This document shows positions 9,061 to 17,736 of a stretch of 64,000 bases of DNA, piece by piece. The DNA lies in assembly GCF_001424875.1 (NCBI RefSeq), contig NZ_LMCT01000034.1:174315-238314 (forward strand). Direction: 5' to 3'. The notes under the pieces were generated by a model. The model saw nothing but the letters and a program-made list of their open reading frames with translations, did not search any database and was not told the DNA's origin. The DNA is from Kitasatospora sp. Root107. GTDB lineage: Bacteria; Actinomycetota; Actinomycetes; Streptomycetales; Streptomycetaceae. How positions within the stretch are numbered: the first letter of the stretch is position 1; each line of letters starts with the position of its first letter. A program made the translations under genes and the position numbers.

Positions 9061-10438
9061 CCGTCTCGACCTCTCCGCACTGCTCGCCGAACGCGGCGCC
9101 GAGCGCTACGAGTTGCAGGCCAAGTACCTCAACCCGCAGCTGGCGCGGATGCTGCACACCATCGGGTTCGACAAGTTCTACGAGCGCGCGGAGGGGGCCT
9201 ACTTCTACGACGCCGAGGGGAACGACTACCTCGACATGCTCGCGGGCTTCGGGATCTTCGCGCTCGGCCGGCACCACCCGGTGGTCCGGGACGCCGTCCG
9301 GCAGGTGATGGACCTCGACCTGCCCGACCTGACCCGGTTCGACTGCGCCCCGCTGCCCGGCCTGCTGGCCGAGCAACTGCTGGCGTACACCCCGGGGTTG
9401 GACCGGGTGTTCTTCGGCAACAGCGGCACCGAGGCGGTCGAGACGGCGCTGAAGTTCGCCCGCTACGCCACCGGTCGGAAGCGGATCCTGTACTGCGACC
9501 ACGCCTTCCACGGCCTGACCACCGGCTCGCTCTCGGTGAACGGCGAGAACGGCTTCCGGAAGGGCTTCGACCCGCTGCTGCCGGACACCGCCGTCCCGCT
9601 CGGCGACCTCGGCGCGCTGGCCAGGGAGCTGCGGAAGGGCGACGTGGCGGCGCTGATCGTGGAGCCGATCCAGGGCAAGGGCGTGCTCGCCCCGCCGCCC
9701 GGCTGGCTGCTGGCCGCACAGCAACTGCTGCACGAGCACAAGGCGTTGCTGATCTGCGACGAGGTGCAGACCGGTATCGGCCGGACCGGCTCGTTCTTCG
9801 CCTACCAGCAGGAGGAGGGCGTGCTGCCTGACCTGGTCTGCGCGGCCAAGGCCCTCTCCGGCGGGTACGTCCCGATCGGGGCGACGCTGGGCAAGGGCTG
9901 GATCTTCGAGAAGGTGTACTCCTCGATGGACCGGGTGCTGGTGCACTCCGCGAGCTTCGGTTCCAACGCCCAGGCGATGGCGGCCGGGCTGGCCACACTG
10001 CACGTGATGCGCGAGGAGAAGGTGGTCGAGAACGCCCACCGGGTGGGGGAGTTGTTCCGCTCCCGGCTGGCCGGGCTGGTGGAGAAGTACGAGCTGCTGG
10101 CCGAGGTGCGCGGACGCGGCCTGATGATCGGCATCGAGTTCGGCCGACCGAAGTCGCTCAAGCTGCGCACCGGCTGGACCGCCCTCCAGGCGGCCCGCAA
10201 GGGCCTGTTCGCCCAGATGGTGGTGGTGCCGCTGCTCCAGCGCCACCGCATCCTGACCCAGGTCTCCGGCGACCACCTGGAGGTGATCAAGCTGATCCCG
10301 CCGCTGATCATCACCGAGCGCGAGGTGGACCGCTTCGTCGACGCCTTCACCGACGTCATGGACGACGCCCACCGGGGCAGCGGCCTGATGTGGGACTTCG
10401 GCCGCACCTTGGTCAAGCAGGCGGTGGTCAAAGCGTAG
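9050..10438 (+). CDS. hpnO: Class III PLP aminotransferase, HpnO-type (aminobacteriohopanetriol formation)
   Basis: Class III (ornithine/acetylornithine-like) aminotransferase of 462 residues. HpnO-type enzymes convert ribosylhopane to 35-aminobacteriohopane-32,33,34-triol. The cofactor Lys is K267 in AAKALSGGY, preceded by the PLP-ring Asp motif CDEVQTG and the glycine-rich GNSGTEAVE. The start ATG lies inside the end of dxs (11-bp overlap), indicating coupled translation. Its stop overlaps, on the opposite strand, the stop of uronate dehydrogenase (bases 10428-10438 are coding on both strands), with no terminator between the two operons. The function assignment comes from operon position; the family is certain. 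Confidence 0.9.
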   Translation: MPADRLDLSALLAERGAERYELQAKYLNPQLARMLHTIGFDKFYERAEGAYFYDAEGNDYLDMLAGFGIFALGRHHPVVRDAVRQVMDLDLPDLTRFDCAPLPGLLAEQLLAYTPGLDRVFFGNSGTEAVETALKFARYATGRKRILYCDHAFHGLTTGSLSVNGENGFRKGFDPLLPDTAVPLGDLGALARELRKGDVAALIVEPIQGKGVLAPPPGWLLAAQQLLHEHKALLICDEVQTGIGRTGSFFAYQQEEGVLPDLVCAAKALSGGYVPIGATLGKGWIFEKVYSSMDRVLVHSASFGSNAQAMAAGLATLHVMREEKVVENAHRVGELFRSRLAGLVEKYELLAEVRGRGLMIGIEFGRPKSLKLRTGWTALQAARKGLFAQMVVVPLLQRHRILTQVSGDHLEVIKLIPPLIITEREVDRFVDAFTDVMDDAHRGSGLMWDFGRTLVKQAVVKA

Positions 10439-11177
10439 TGAAGAAGCCTCCGAGGAGTTTGGCGTCCGGGCTGTCGGGGTCGAGTTCGCCGACCTCGGCG
10501 GCGTAGGCCTCGGCGTTGTCGTGGGGTTCGTAGCCGAGGGCGCGGGCGGTCGAGAGGTCCCACCAGGCGCGGGTGTTGGCGCTGATGCCGTTGACGATGG
10601 TGTGGCCGACGTCGGGGGTGGTGAGGGCGGCGTGGACGAGGCGGGCGCAGTCGGCGGGGCTGAGCCAGGTGGAGAGCATCCGGGCGGAGCGGGGCTTGGG
10701 GAAGCAGGAGCCGATCCGGATGGAGACGGTCTCGATGCCGTGTTTGTCGGCGTAGAGGGAGGCCAGGCCCTCGCCGAAGACCTTGGAGAGGCCGTAGTAG
10801 GTGTCGGGGCGGGTGGGGGTGTCGGAGCCGATCAGGTCGCCGGTGAGGGGGGTGTAGCCGACGGCGTGGTTGCTGCTGGCGAAGACGACGCGCTTCACGC
10901 CCTCCTGTCGGACCGCCTCGTAGAGCTCGTACGTGCCCTCGATGTTGCTGCCGAGGATGTTGGTGAAGGTGTCCTCCAGCGAGATGCCGCCGAGGTGCAC
11001 GACGGCGTCCACGCCGCGGACGGCGGCCCGGACGGCGTCGGTGTCGCGCAGGTCGAAGGTGAGGCCGCCCTCGACGGGCTTGAGGTCGGCGAGGCGGAGG
11101 GTGTGGCCGAGGGCGGGCAGCAGGTCGCGCAGCAGCGTACCGACGCCGCCTGCCGCACCGGTGAGCAGGACGTGCAT
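10428..11177 (-). CDS. udh: NAD-dependent uronate dehydrogenase
   Basis: Short-chain/extended-SDR enzyme of 249 residues. Uronate dehydrogenase oxidises D-galacturonate or D-glucuronate to the aldaro-lactone with NAD+. The nucleotide motif is GAAGGVG (residues 7-13). The catalytic pair is Y128 and K132 (YGLSK). The segments FASSNHAVGYTP, YYGLSKVFGE and SIRIGSCFP closely resemble characterised bacterial Udh proteins as I remember them. The ATG at 11177 has GAGGAG 7 bp upstream. It is the last gene of a minus-strand operon (permeases, binding protein, enolase-type enzyme, udh), which fixes its role in uronate breakdown. It overlaps the hopanoid aminotransferase tail to tail. Confidence 0.92.
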   Translation of the reverse strand: MHVLLTGAAGGVGTLLRDLLPALGHTLRLADLKPVEGGLTFDLRDTDAVRAAVRGVDAVVHLGGISLEDTFTNILGSNIEGTYELYEAVRQEGVKRVVFASSNHAVGYTPLTGDLIGSDTPTRPDTYYGLSKVFGEGLASLYADKHGIETVSIRIGSCFPKPRSARMLSTWLSPADCARLVHAALTTPDVGHTIVNGISANTRAWWDLSTARALGYEPHDNAEAYAAEVGELDPDSPDAKLLGGFFTTL

Positions 11178-11179
11178 GG

Positions 11180-12340
11180 TCAACTCCTCTGTACGGTGTG
11201 GGCCTTGATGTAGTCGAGGTCGAAGTCGTCGCCGAGCCCCGGGCGGTCGGGGAAGCGGACGACGCCGTTGTGGTCGATCGTGTCCACGATCGAGTGCAGG
11301 TGCGGCGGCACCTCGTCGAAGTCGAAGTGCGGGTGCAGCAGGCCGCGTTCGTACCAGCGGCCGTTGGTGGTGGCGCCGAGCAGGGCGAGGTTGCCGGAGC
11401 CGTTGCCGTGCACCTCGCAGTCCAGGTTGAACGCCTCGGCCAGGTGCAGGGTGCGCACGGCCGGGGTGATGCCGCCGACGTCGGTGGTGCCGGTGCGCAG
11501 GATGTCGCAGGCGCCGGAGGTGATCCATTCGGCCCGGGTGAAGTTCTTGCCCCAGGAGGTCTCGGGGCCGATCACCGGGATGTCCAGCTGGTCGGCGAGC
11601 CAGCGGTAGGAGGAGATGGAGGCCTCCTCCATCGGCTCCTCGAACCAGTAGTAGTCCAACTCCTGGAGCGCCCGGCCGAGTTTGAGCGCTTCGGTGCGGG
11701 AGTACCAGTGGTTGGCGTCCAGCATCAGTTCGACGTGCGGGCCGACGGCGTCCCGGACGGCGGTGCAGGCGGCGATGTCCAGTTCCACCGAGGGGGCGCC
11801 CGCGACCGGCGGCATCCAGGTGTGCAGCTTGATCGCCCGATAGCCCTGGTCGACCAACTGCACGGCGAACGCGGCGAAGTCGGCCGGAGTGGCGAGGCCG
11901 CCGGGGGTCTGGTCGCCGCACATGGTGGAGGCGTACGCGGGGATCTCCCGGCGGGCGCCGCCGAGCAGCTTCCAGACCGGCAGGCCGAGCCGCTGCCCGG
12001 CCAGGTCCCAGAGCGCCAGGTCGACGAAGCCGAGCGCGCGGTCGGTCAGGCCGCCGTGCGCGCCGCGCTGCTTGCGGGCGAGCGAGGTCCAGAGCCGTTC
12101 GCGCTCCAGCGGGTCCTGACCGAGCAGCGCGGGGCGGACGTACTTGTCCAGGACGTGCGGCCGCAGGTGGTCGGGCTGGACAAGTACCCGGCCTGACGCC
12201 CCGTCGGTGTCGGTCACGGTGAGCATTGCCTCCCGGACCTCGTGCGCGGCGGCGGGGTGGCGGTGTCCGTGCGAGTCGACGGCGGTCCTGGCGACGGTGG
12301 TGAAGACCGATACCTCGACGCGTTCGATGACGGCGGTCAT
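11180..12340 (-). CDS. Enolase-superfamily enzyme, probable aldarolactone cycloisomerase / aldarate dehydratase
   Basis: A 386-residue mandelate racemase/muconate lactonising-type protein. Metal ligands are visible as D208 (LMLDANH), E234 (WFEEP) and E260 (GPETSW). The general base region is K171-L-H173 (AIKLHTW), a Lys-x-His variant instead of the common Lys-x-Lys. H311 (EVHGNG) is a candidate second acid/base. In the pathway, the product of uronate dehydrogenase is a galactaro- or glucarolactone, which must be converted to 2-keto-3-deoxy (5-dehydro-4-deoxy) glucarate before KdgD. This gene is the only candidate for that step in the island. The exact substrate (lactone, galactarate or glucarate) is inference. 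It overlaps the solute-binding-protein gene by 4 bp. Confidence 0.85.
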   Translation of the reverse strand: MTAVIERVEVSVFTTVARTAVDSHGHRHPAAAHEVREAMLTVTDTDGASGRVLVQPDHLRPHVLDKYVRPALLGQDPLERERLWTSLARKQRGAHGGLTDRALGFVDLALWDLAGQRLGLPVWKLLGGARREIPAYASTMCGDQTPGGLATPADFAAFAVQLVDQGYRAIKLHTWMPPVAGAPSVELDIAACTAVRDAVGPHVELMLDANHWYSRTEALKLGRALQELDYYWFEEPMEEASISSYRWLADQLDIPVIGPETSWGKNFTRAEWITSGACDILRTGTTDVGGITPAVRTLHLAEAFNLDCEVHGNGSGNLALLGATTNGRWYERGLLHPHFDFDEVPPHLHSIVDTIDHNGVVRFPDRPGLGDDFDLDYIKAHTVQRS

Positions 12341-13638
12341 TTGTTCTTCGCCTGGTAGTCGGCCTGGGCCTTGGTGAAGGCGTCGGCGACGGACTTGGCG
12401 AAGTCGGCGGCGGAGGTCTTGCCGAGCAGGACCTTCTGGAAGTTGGGCTCGGCGTCGGTCTTGGTGATCTTCGAGTACTGCGGCAGGTACACCGGGGGCT
12501 GGACCAGCTTGGTGGTGGGGGAGTTGAGCGAGTCGCCGGCCTGCTTGGTGATGCCCGAGGTGGTGTACCACTCGTCGGCGTACGCCTCGGTGTTGGCGGG
12601 GATCTGGCCGACGTTCTGGTTCCAGTAGCTGTTCGCCTCGTGGGAGTCGAGGAACTCGACGAACTTCCAGGCGGCGTCCTTGTGCTTGCTGTTCTTGAAC
12701 AAGGAGAAGCCGTCCACTGGGTTGGCCAGCACCGAGGTGCCGTCCGGCCCGGCCGGGAGCAGGAAGCCGGCCACCTTGTCGCCCAGCGCGGTCTTCACGT
12801 CCCGGGTCGAGCCCAGGTTGTGATGGACCATCATCACCTGGTTGGCCTGGAACTGGGCCAGCATCTGCGGGTAGGCGTTGGAGACGTCCGCCTCGGGGGT
12901 GGTGGCCTTGTACTGGGCGGCGATCTTCTCGATCAGTGCGACGTTCTTCGGGTCGTCGACGGTGGACTTGCCGGCCGCGTCGAACATGGTGGTCAGCCCG
13001 GAGTAGGCGTACGCCTCGGAGAGCACCTGGAAGCCGGATCCGGCGCCGCCACGGATGGTGAAGCCGTACTGGTTCTTGCCCTTGTCGGTCAACTTGGCTG
13101 CTGCCGCGAAGAGTTCGTCCCAGGTCTTGGGCGCGCTGAGGCCCGCCTCCTTGAACTTGTCCGCGCGGTACCAGATCACGTCCTGGTTGCCGGAGGACGG
13201 CAGCTGGAACAGTCCCTTGCCGCCACTGGCGCTCTTGGATATCTCAAGGAAGTTGGCTGCGATCTTCCCGTTCAGCGCGCTCTTCGCGTACCGCTCGTCC
13301 AGCGGGTCGAGCGCCTTCTGGGCGGTGAGCGAGGCGAGCAGCGCGGTGGTCACGCCGCCGACGTCCGGGGTGGAGTTGGAGGCGATTGCGGTGTTGTACT
13401 TCTCCGCCACCTCGGCGCTGGTGACACCGACGTACTTGACCGTGATGGTCGGGTTGGCCTTCTCGAAGTCGGCGATCAGCTTCTGGTAGAGCGGGGTTCT
13501 CGCCGGTCCGGCGTTGTTGTCCCAGAAGGTGATGGTGGTCTTCCCGCCCGAATCGGAGGAGCTGCCGGAGGAGCCGCAGGCGGTGAGCAGGCCGAGTGCG
13601 GCGAGCGCAGCGGCGGTGGTGCGCAGTGTGCGGGACAT
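12337..13638 (-). CDS. Extracellular sugar-binding lipoprotein of an ABC importer
   Basis: Family 1-type solute-binding protein of 433 residues. The N-terminus is a lipoprotein signal peptide with lipobox LTAC and acceptor C21, followed by a Ser/Gly-rich linker. The mature part starts with the typical ITFWDNN strand. It sits directly downstream of two permease genes and upstream of the uronate catabolic genes, so its ligand is probably galacturonate, an oligogalacturonide or another pectin fragment. No ATPase gene is nearby; Streptomyces sugar importers of this class often use the shared ATPase MsiK, so this is expected rather than a defect. The stop overlaps the start of the enolase-type gene by 4 bp. 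Confidence 0.93.
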   Translation of the reverse strand: MSRTLRTTAAALAALGLLTACGSSGSSSDSGGKTTITFWDNNAGPARTPLYQKLIADFEKANPTITVKYVGVTSAEVAEKYNTAIASNSTPDVGGVTTALLASLTAQKALDPLDERYAKSALNGKIAANFLEISKSASGGKGLFQLPSSGNQDVIWYRADKFKEAGLSAPKTWDELFAAAAKLTDKGKNQYGFTIRGGAGSGFQVLSEAYAYSGLTTMFDAAGKSTVDDPKNVALIEKIAAQYKATTPEADVSNAYPQMLAQFQANQVMMVHHNLGSTRDVKTALGDKVAGFLLPAGPDGTSVLANPVDGFSLFKNSKHKDAAWKFVEFLDSHEANSYWNQNVGQIPANTEAYADEWYTTSGITKQAGDSLNSPTTKLVQPPVYLPQYSKITKTDAEPNFQKVLLGKTSAADFAKSVADAFTKAQADYQAKNK

Positions 13639-13675
13639 GGGTGGGGTCCTGTTCTCGTGTGAGGGGAGGGGCAGT

Positions 13676-14503
13676 TCAGCCCTTGACGGCGCCGGTGCTC
13701 ATGCCTTGGACCAGGTACTTCTGGACGAAGGCGAAGACCAGCACGACGGGCACGGCGGCGACCACGCCACCGGCGGCCAGCGCGCCGAAGTCGACGGTGT
13801 TCTCGCCGATGGTGGTCTGCAGGCCGACCGGGACGGTCTGCAGCTCGGGGTCGTTGAGGAACATCAGCGCGAACAGGAAGTTGTTCCAGCTGCCGATGAA
13901 GGCGAACGAGCCGACGGCCACGATGCCGGGCCGCAGCAGCGGGAGCACGACGGCGAGGAAGGCGCGGATCCGCCCGCAACCATCCATCATCGCGGACTCC
14001 TCCAGCTCGACGGGGACGTTCCGTACGAAGCCGCTCATCAGGATCATCGCGAGCGGGAGTTGGAAGGTGGTCTCGGCGATGATCAGGCTCCAGCGGGAGT
14101 TGATCAGGTCGAAGGTCTGGAAGATGTTGAAGAGCGGGATCAGCATCATCGCGCCCGGCACGAACTGGGTGCAGAGCAGCGCGAGCAGGAAGGCCCGCTG
14201 CCCACGGAACTTGAACCGGGCCAGGGCGTAACCGCCCATCAGGGCGAAGAAGGTGACGAACACCAGGGTGAGCAGTGCTATCCAGACGCTGTTCTGGAAG
14301 TAGACCCGGAAGCCCATGCCGTTCCAGACCGTGTCGAAGTGCTCGAAGGTCAGCGGCCAGGGCAGCAGCGAGGTGGAGCCGGCCGGGCGGAGCGCGAAGA
14401 GCAGCATCCAGTAGAACGGCACCACGGTGAAGACCAGGTACAGCGCGAGTGGCAGGAAGAGCCGGAGCACCCGGCCGGTGGCACGCGGGGCGGCGGCGGT
14501 CAC
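13676..14503 (-). CDS. ABC sugar importer permease (MalG/LacG type)
   Basis: Integral membrane subunit of 275 residues with about six predicted transmembrane segments, beginning with LFLPLALYLVFTVVPFYWML. The coupling (EAA) loop is visible as ELEESAMMDGCGRIRAFLAV, and the C-terminus QGMSTGAVKG is characteristic of the MalG-like partner. The start overlaps the stop of the MalF-like gene by 4 bp; the lipoprotein gene follows after 37 bp. It is part of the pectin/uronate transport operon on the minus strand. Confidence 0.94.
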   Translation of the reverse strand: MTAAAPRATGRVLRLFLPLALYLVFTVVPFYWMLLFALRPAGSTSLLPWPLTFEHFDTVWNGMGFRVYFQNSVWIALLTLVFVTFFALMGGYALARFKFRGQRAFLLALLCTQFVPGAMMLIPLFNIFQTFDLINSRWSLIIAETTFQLPLAMILMSGFVRNVPVELEESAMMDGCGRIRAFLAVVLPLLRPGIVAVGSFAFIGSWNNFLFALMFLNDPELQTVPVGLQTTIGENTVDFGALAAGGVVAAVPVVLVFAFVQKYLVQGMSTGAVKG

Positions 14504-15408
14504 TTCTCACGTCCGAACTTGCTGAGCCGCAGGTAGAGGACCGAACAGAACAGCAGGATCACGAAGGCCGCCGTGGTGAGCGCCGAACCGTAGCCGAAGT
14601 CGTAGGACTTGCGGGCGAGTTGGGCCACGTAGAGCGGCAGGCTGGTGGTGGCGCCGGCCGGGCCGCCGTTGGTCAGCGTGTACAGCAGGTCGACGTTGTT
14701 GAACTCCCAGACCGAGCGCAGCAGGGTGGCCAGCACGATCGCGTCCCGCAGGTGCGGCAGGGTGACGTGGAGGAAGGTGCGGACCCGTCCGGCGCCGTCC
14801 ATCGAGGCCGCCTCGTACAGCTCCTTGGGCACCGACTGCAGGTCGGCCAGGATGAGGATGGCGAAGAACGGTACGCCGCGCCAGAGTTCGGCGACCACGG
14901 CGGCGCTGAACACGGTGTCGGGGTTGCCGAGCACCGAGGTGCCCGCGTTGCCGACGCCGAGTTCGGCGAGGTAGTGGAAGACGCCGGTGGCCGGGTTGTA
15001 GAGCAGCATCCAGATGCTGGTGGTCAGCACGCCCGAGACGGCCCAGGGGGAGAAGACCAGCGCGCGGGCGACCGCCCGGCCGACGAAGGTCTCGTTCACG
15101 ATCAACGCGAGGGCCAGGCCGAGCAGGAGTTGGAGCATCACCTCGGCGAAGACCCACTTGGCGGAGAAGGCCAGGCTGCTCCAGAACTGCTCGTCGCCGA
15201 ACATCTGCCGGAAGTTGGCCAGGCCCACGAAGGCATCGTCGTAGGGCTCGTTCACCACGTGGTGCTGGAGTGCGTAGTAGAGGACGCTGCCGACCGGGAA
15301 GAGCAGGAAGGTTGCCAGCAGGAGCAGCGTCGGGGAGATCAGCGCGTACGGCGCCAGCGCCCGGCGCAGCCCGTGGCCGCGGGCAGGGGGTGGGGCGGCG
15401 AGAGCCAT
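14500..15408 (-). CDS. ABC sugar importer permease (MalF type)
   Basis: First gene of the minus-strand uronate operon; 302 residues, about six transmembrane segments beginning at APYALISPTLLLLATFLLF. The EAA loop ELYEAASMDGAGRVRTFLH is clear. It pairs with the downstream MalG-like permease. Its promoter region (15409-15623) is shared with the divergent kdgD gene and contains two copies of the GTTCA-N6-TGGAC palindrome, so both directions are probably controlled together. Confidence 0.94.
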   Translation of the reverse strand: MALAAPPPARGHGLRRALAPYALISPTLLLLATFLLFPVGSVLYYALQHHVVNEPYDDAFVGLANFRQMFGDEQFWSSLAFSAKWVFAEVMLQLLLGLALALIVNETFVGRAVARALVFSPWAVSGVLTTSIWMLLYNPATGVFHYLAELGVGNAGTSVLGNPDTVFSAAVVAELWRGVPFFAILILADLQSVPKELYEAASMDGAGRVRTFLHVTLPHLRDAIVLATLLRSVWEFNNVDLLYTLTNGGPAGATTSLPLYVAQLARKSYDFGYGSALTTAAFVILLFCSVLYLRLSKFGREK

Positions 15409-15478
15409 CGGTGAGCTCGCCTCCTCTCGGAAACGTGGGGGAGCGATGGCGACTCACGGCGACACGCACATGGACGCT

Positions 15479-15494
15479 GTTCACATTCGTGGAC
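15479..15494. promoter_or_regulatory. Candidate IclR operator, copy 1 (transporter/kdgD intergenic region)
   Basis: GTTCACATTCGTGGAC: imperfect palindrome of form GTTCA-N6-TGGAC. It shares its form with the sites at 15545, 21097 and 22094. It lies about 70 bp upstream of the permease start. Confidence 0.6.
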
Positions 15495-15544
15495 ACCCTA
15501 AGGAGACGTTGACGGGTCGTCAACCCTCCTCGTCGCCCTATCGC

Positions 15545-15560
15545 GTTCACAGATGTGGAC
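15545..15560. promoter_or_regulatory. Candidate IclR operator, copy 2 (transporter/kdgD intergenic region)
   Basis: GTTCACAGATGTGGAC: the same palindrome with identical spacing, 66 bp from copy 1 and 63 bp upstream of the kdgD start. One site per divergent promoter is the natural reading. Confidence 0.6.
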
Positions 15561-15623
15561 TGCGATCAGAATGCTGTATAACGCTGAGACATCCAGCCCG
15601 CGCCTCGCTAGGAGCGATCCGCC

Positions 15624-16541
15624 ATGCCTGCTCTCGTCGACCGCCTCGACGGTCTGCTGTTCTTCCCCGTCACCGCCTTCGCCCCCGACGGTTCTCTGGA
15701 CCTGACCACCTTCCGGGCGCACGTCAGGGCCCGGATCGACGACGGTGCCGCCGCCGTCTTCGCCGCCTGCGGCACCGGCGAGTACCACGCGCTCGGCCTC
15801 GACGAGTACGAGGCCGTCATCGCCGCCGCCGTCGAGGAGACCGCCGGAGCCGTGCCCGTGGTGGCCGGTATCGGCCACGGCACCGCGCTGGCCCTGGAGT
15901 TCGTCCGGCAGGCCGAACGGGCCGGCGCGGACGGCCTGCTCGTGCTGCCGCCGTACCTGGTCAAGCCCTCGCAGGCGGGACTGCTGCGGCACTACACCGA
16001 ACTGGCCGAGGCGACCCGGCTGGAGATCATCGTCTATGCCCGGGACAACGCCGTGCTCGACCCGGAGACCGTGGTCCGGCTCGCCGAACTCCCCAACGTG
16101 GTGGGCTACAAGGACGGCATCGGCGACCTGGACCGGATGCAACGGATCGTCAGCGCCGTCCGCACCGCGCACCCGGACCTGCCGTTCCGCTACTTCAACG
16201 GCCTGCCCACCGCCGAGCTCACCGGCCTCGCCTACCGGGGCATCGGCGTCACCCTGTACTCCTCCGCCGTGTTCTGCTTCGCGCCCGACCTCGCGCTCGC
16301 CTTCCACACCGCGCTGAACAGCGGCGACGACGAGGCCGCCAACCGCCTGCTGGACGGCTTCTTCCGTCCGCTGGTCGAGCTCCGCAACCTGGGCGCCGGC
16401 TACGCGGTCTCGCTGGTCAAGGCCGGGGTCCGGCTGGACGGCCTGGACGTCGGCCAGGTCCGCTCGCCGCTCACCGAGCCCGCCGCCGAGCACGTCGCCC
16501 AGCTGGCCGACCTGATCAAGTACGGCCGCTCGCTGCTCTGA
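15624..16541 (+). CDS. kdgD: 5-dehydro-4-deoxyglucarate dehydratase (DapA/NAL family)
   Basis: TIM-barrel class I aldolase-type enzyme of 305 residues. It dehydrates and decarboxylates 5-dehydro-4-deoxy-D-glucarate to 2-oxoglutarate semialdehyde, CO2 and water. The Schiff-base lysine is K163 in VVGYKDGIGDL, a context characteristic of KdgD rather than DapA. The N-terminal LLFFPVTAF and the ACGTGEYHAL segment, in place of the DapA TTGE, also fit KdgD. It is transcribed divergently from the transporter/udh operon and links that operon's product to the semialdehyde dehydrogenase at 22191. The gene at 16602 follows in the same direction. Confidence 0.93.
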   Translation: MPALVDRLDGLLFFPVTAFAPDGSLDLTTFRAHVRARIDDGAAAVFAACGTGEYHALGLDEYEAVIAAAVEETAGAVPVVAGIGHGTALALEFVRQAERAGADGLLVLPPYLVKPSQAGLLRHYTELAEATRLEIIVYARDNAVLDPETVVRLAELPNVVGYKDGIGDLDRMQRIVSAVRTAHPDLPFRYFNGLPTAELTGLAYRGIGVTLYSSAVFCFAPDLALAFHTALNSGDDEAANRLLDGFFRPLVELRNLGAGYAVSLVKAGVRLDGLDVGQVRSPLTEPAAEHVAQLADLIKYGRSLL

Positions 16542-16601
16542 CCGACTCCCCGTCGGCGCCCGGCCCGCCCGCCGGGCGCCCCCTCACCCTGGAGCACTGC
16601 C

Positions 16602-17681
16602 GTGCGGACCTCCGCCTTCCTCTACCCCTGGGACGTCGTCGGCGACCCGGACGCTGCGCCCCGGCTGGCCGATCTGGGCCTGGACCAGATCACGCTGGCC
16701 TCCGCGTACCACTCCACCCGCGCCCTGACCCCGCGTCACCCCACCCGGCGGATCGTCACCGCCCGGCACTCCGCCGTCTACTACCCGCCCGGCCGGTGGC
16801 ACGGCCTCGGTCCCTACCAGCAGACCTGGGTCGACTCGCCGGATCCGTTCGGCGAGGCCTGCACCGCGCTGCTCGCCGCCGGCCTGGAGGTGCACTCGTG
16901 GGTGGTGCTGGCCCACAACTCCCGGCTGGGCGAGGAGAATCCGCGCTGTACCGTGCTCAACGCCTACGGCGAGCGCTACCCCTGGGCGCTCTGTATCGCG
17001 CAGCCCGAGGTGCTCGAGTACGGCGCGCTACTGGCCGCCGAGGCGGCCGTCCGGCCCGGGGCGACCGGCGTCGAGCTGGAGTCCTGCGGCTGGTACGGGC
17101 TGGCGCACCTGCACGCGCACGACAAGATCGGCGGCGTACCGCTGGGCCCGGTCGGGCAGTTGCTGATGTCGCTCTGCTTCTGCCCGTCCTGCTCGGCGGG
17201 GTTCGCCGACGCCGGGGCGCTGCGGGCCGCCGTCCTGGCCGCCCTGGCCCCGCTCTGGCGCGCCGCCGCCGACCCGGCCGACCTTGCCGACGCGGTGGGC
17301 CCCGCGCTCGCGACCGATGTGCTGGCCCACCGAGCCGATGCCGCCCGGCAGTTCCAGCTCGCGGCGGTCTCGGCGGTCCGGGCGGCAGCGGCTCCTGGTT
17401 TCCGGATTCTCCTGCACGCCGACCCCACCCCGCACCACTACGGAGCCAACCCCGGGGTCGAGTTGGCCTGGCTGCTCGGGCAGGTCGACGGCCTGGTGAT
17501 CCCCGCTGCGCTGCTGCCCGCCGATCCGCCGCAGTGCCGTCCGGGCACCGTGCTGGCGGCCAACCTCGGGATCATCGGCGGCCTCGGCCCGGTCCCCGAG
17601 GCCGACGAACTGCGGTTCTACCACGCTGGATTGGCCTCCGACGCGGACCTGGCCGCCGTGCGGCAGCTGCTGAAGCACTGA
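16602..17681 (+). CDS. Conserved protein of unknown function in the uronate island, possible TIM-barrel fold
   Basis: A 359-residue soluble protein, GTG start, 60 bp downstream of kdgD and therefore probably co-transcribed. I do not recognise a named family with certainty. The N-terminus (TSAFLYPWDVVGDP, GLDQITLASAYHSTRAL) and alternating strand/helix pattern suggest a TIM barrel. A short Cys cluster is conspicuous (SLCFCPSCSAGF, near residue 195). There are His-rich segments (LAHLHAHDK; LHADPTPHHYGAN) that could bind metal or sugar. No signal peptide is seen, so it would be cytoplasmic. Context suggests a step in handling pectin-derived sugars, but no reaction can be assigned. It ends at a strong bidirectional terminator. 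Confidence 0.75.
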   Translation: MRTSAFLYPWDVVGDPDAAPRLADLGLDQITLASAYHSTRALTPRHPTRRIVTARHSAVYYPPGRWHGLGPYQQTWVDSPDPFGEACTALLAAGLEVHSWVVLAHNSRLGEENPRCTVLNAYGERYPWALCIAQPEVLEYGALLAAEAAVRPGATGVELESCGWYGLAHLHAHDKIGGVPLGPVGQLLMSLCFCPSCSAGFADAGALRAAVLAALAPLWRAAADPADLADAVGPALATDVLAHRADAARQFQLAAVSAVRAAAAPGFRILLHADPTPHHYGANPGVELAWLLGQVDGLVIPAALLPADPPQCRPGTVLAANLGIIGGLGPVPEADELRFYHAGLASDADLAAVRQLLKH

Positions 17682-17683
17682 CG

Positions 17684-17727
17684 GCAACGAGGCTCCGCCC
17701 CCGGTTCGGCGGGCGGAGCCTCGTTGC
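17684..17727. terminator. Bidirectional terminator between convergent genes
   Basis: Perfect 17-bp inverted repeat (arms 17684-17700 and 17711-17727, starting GCAACGAGGCTCC) with a 10-base loop. It lies between the stops of the plus-strand gene ending at 17681 and the minus-strand esterase ending at 17737. Confidence 0.85.
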
Positions 17728-17736
17728 GGTCAGCGC

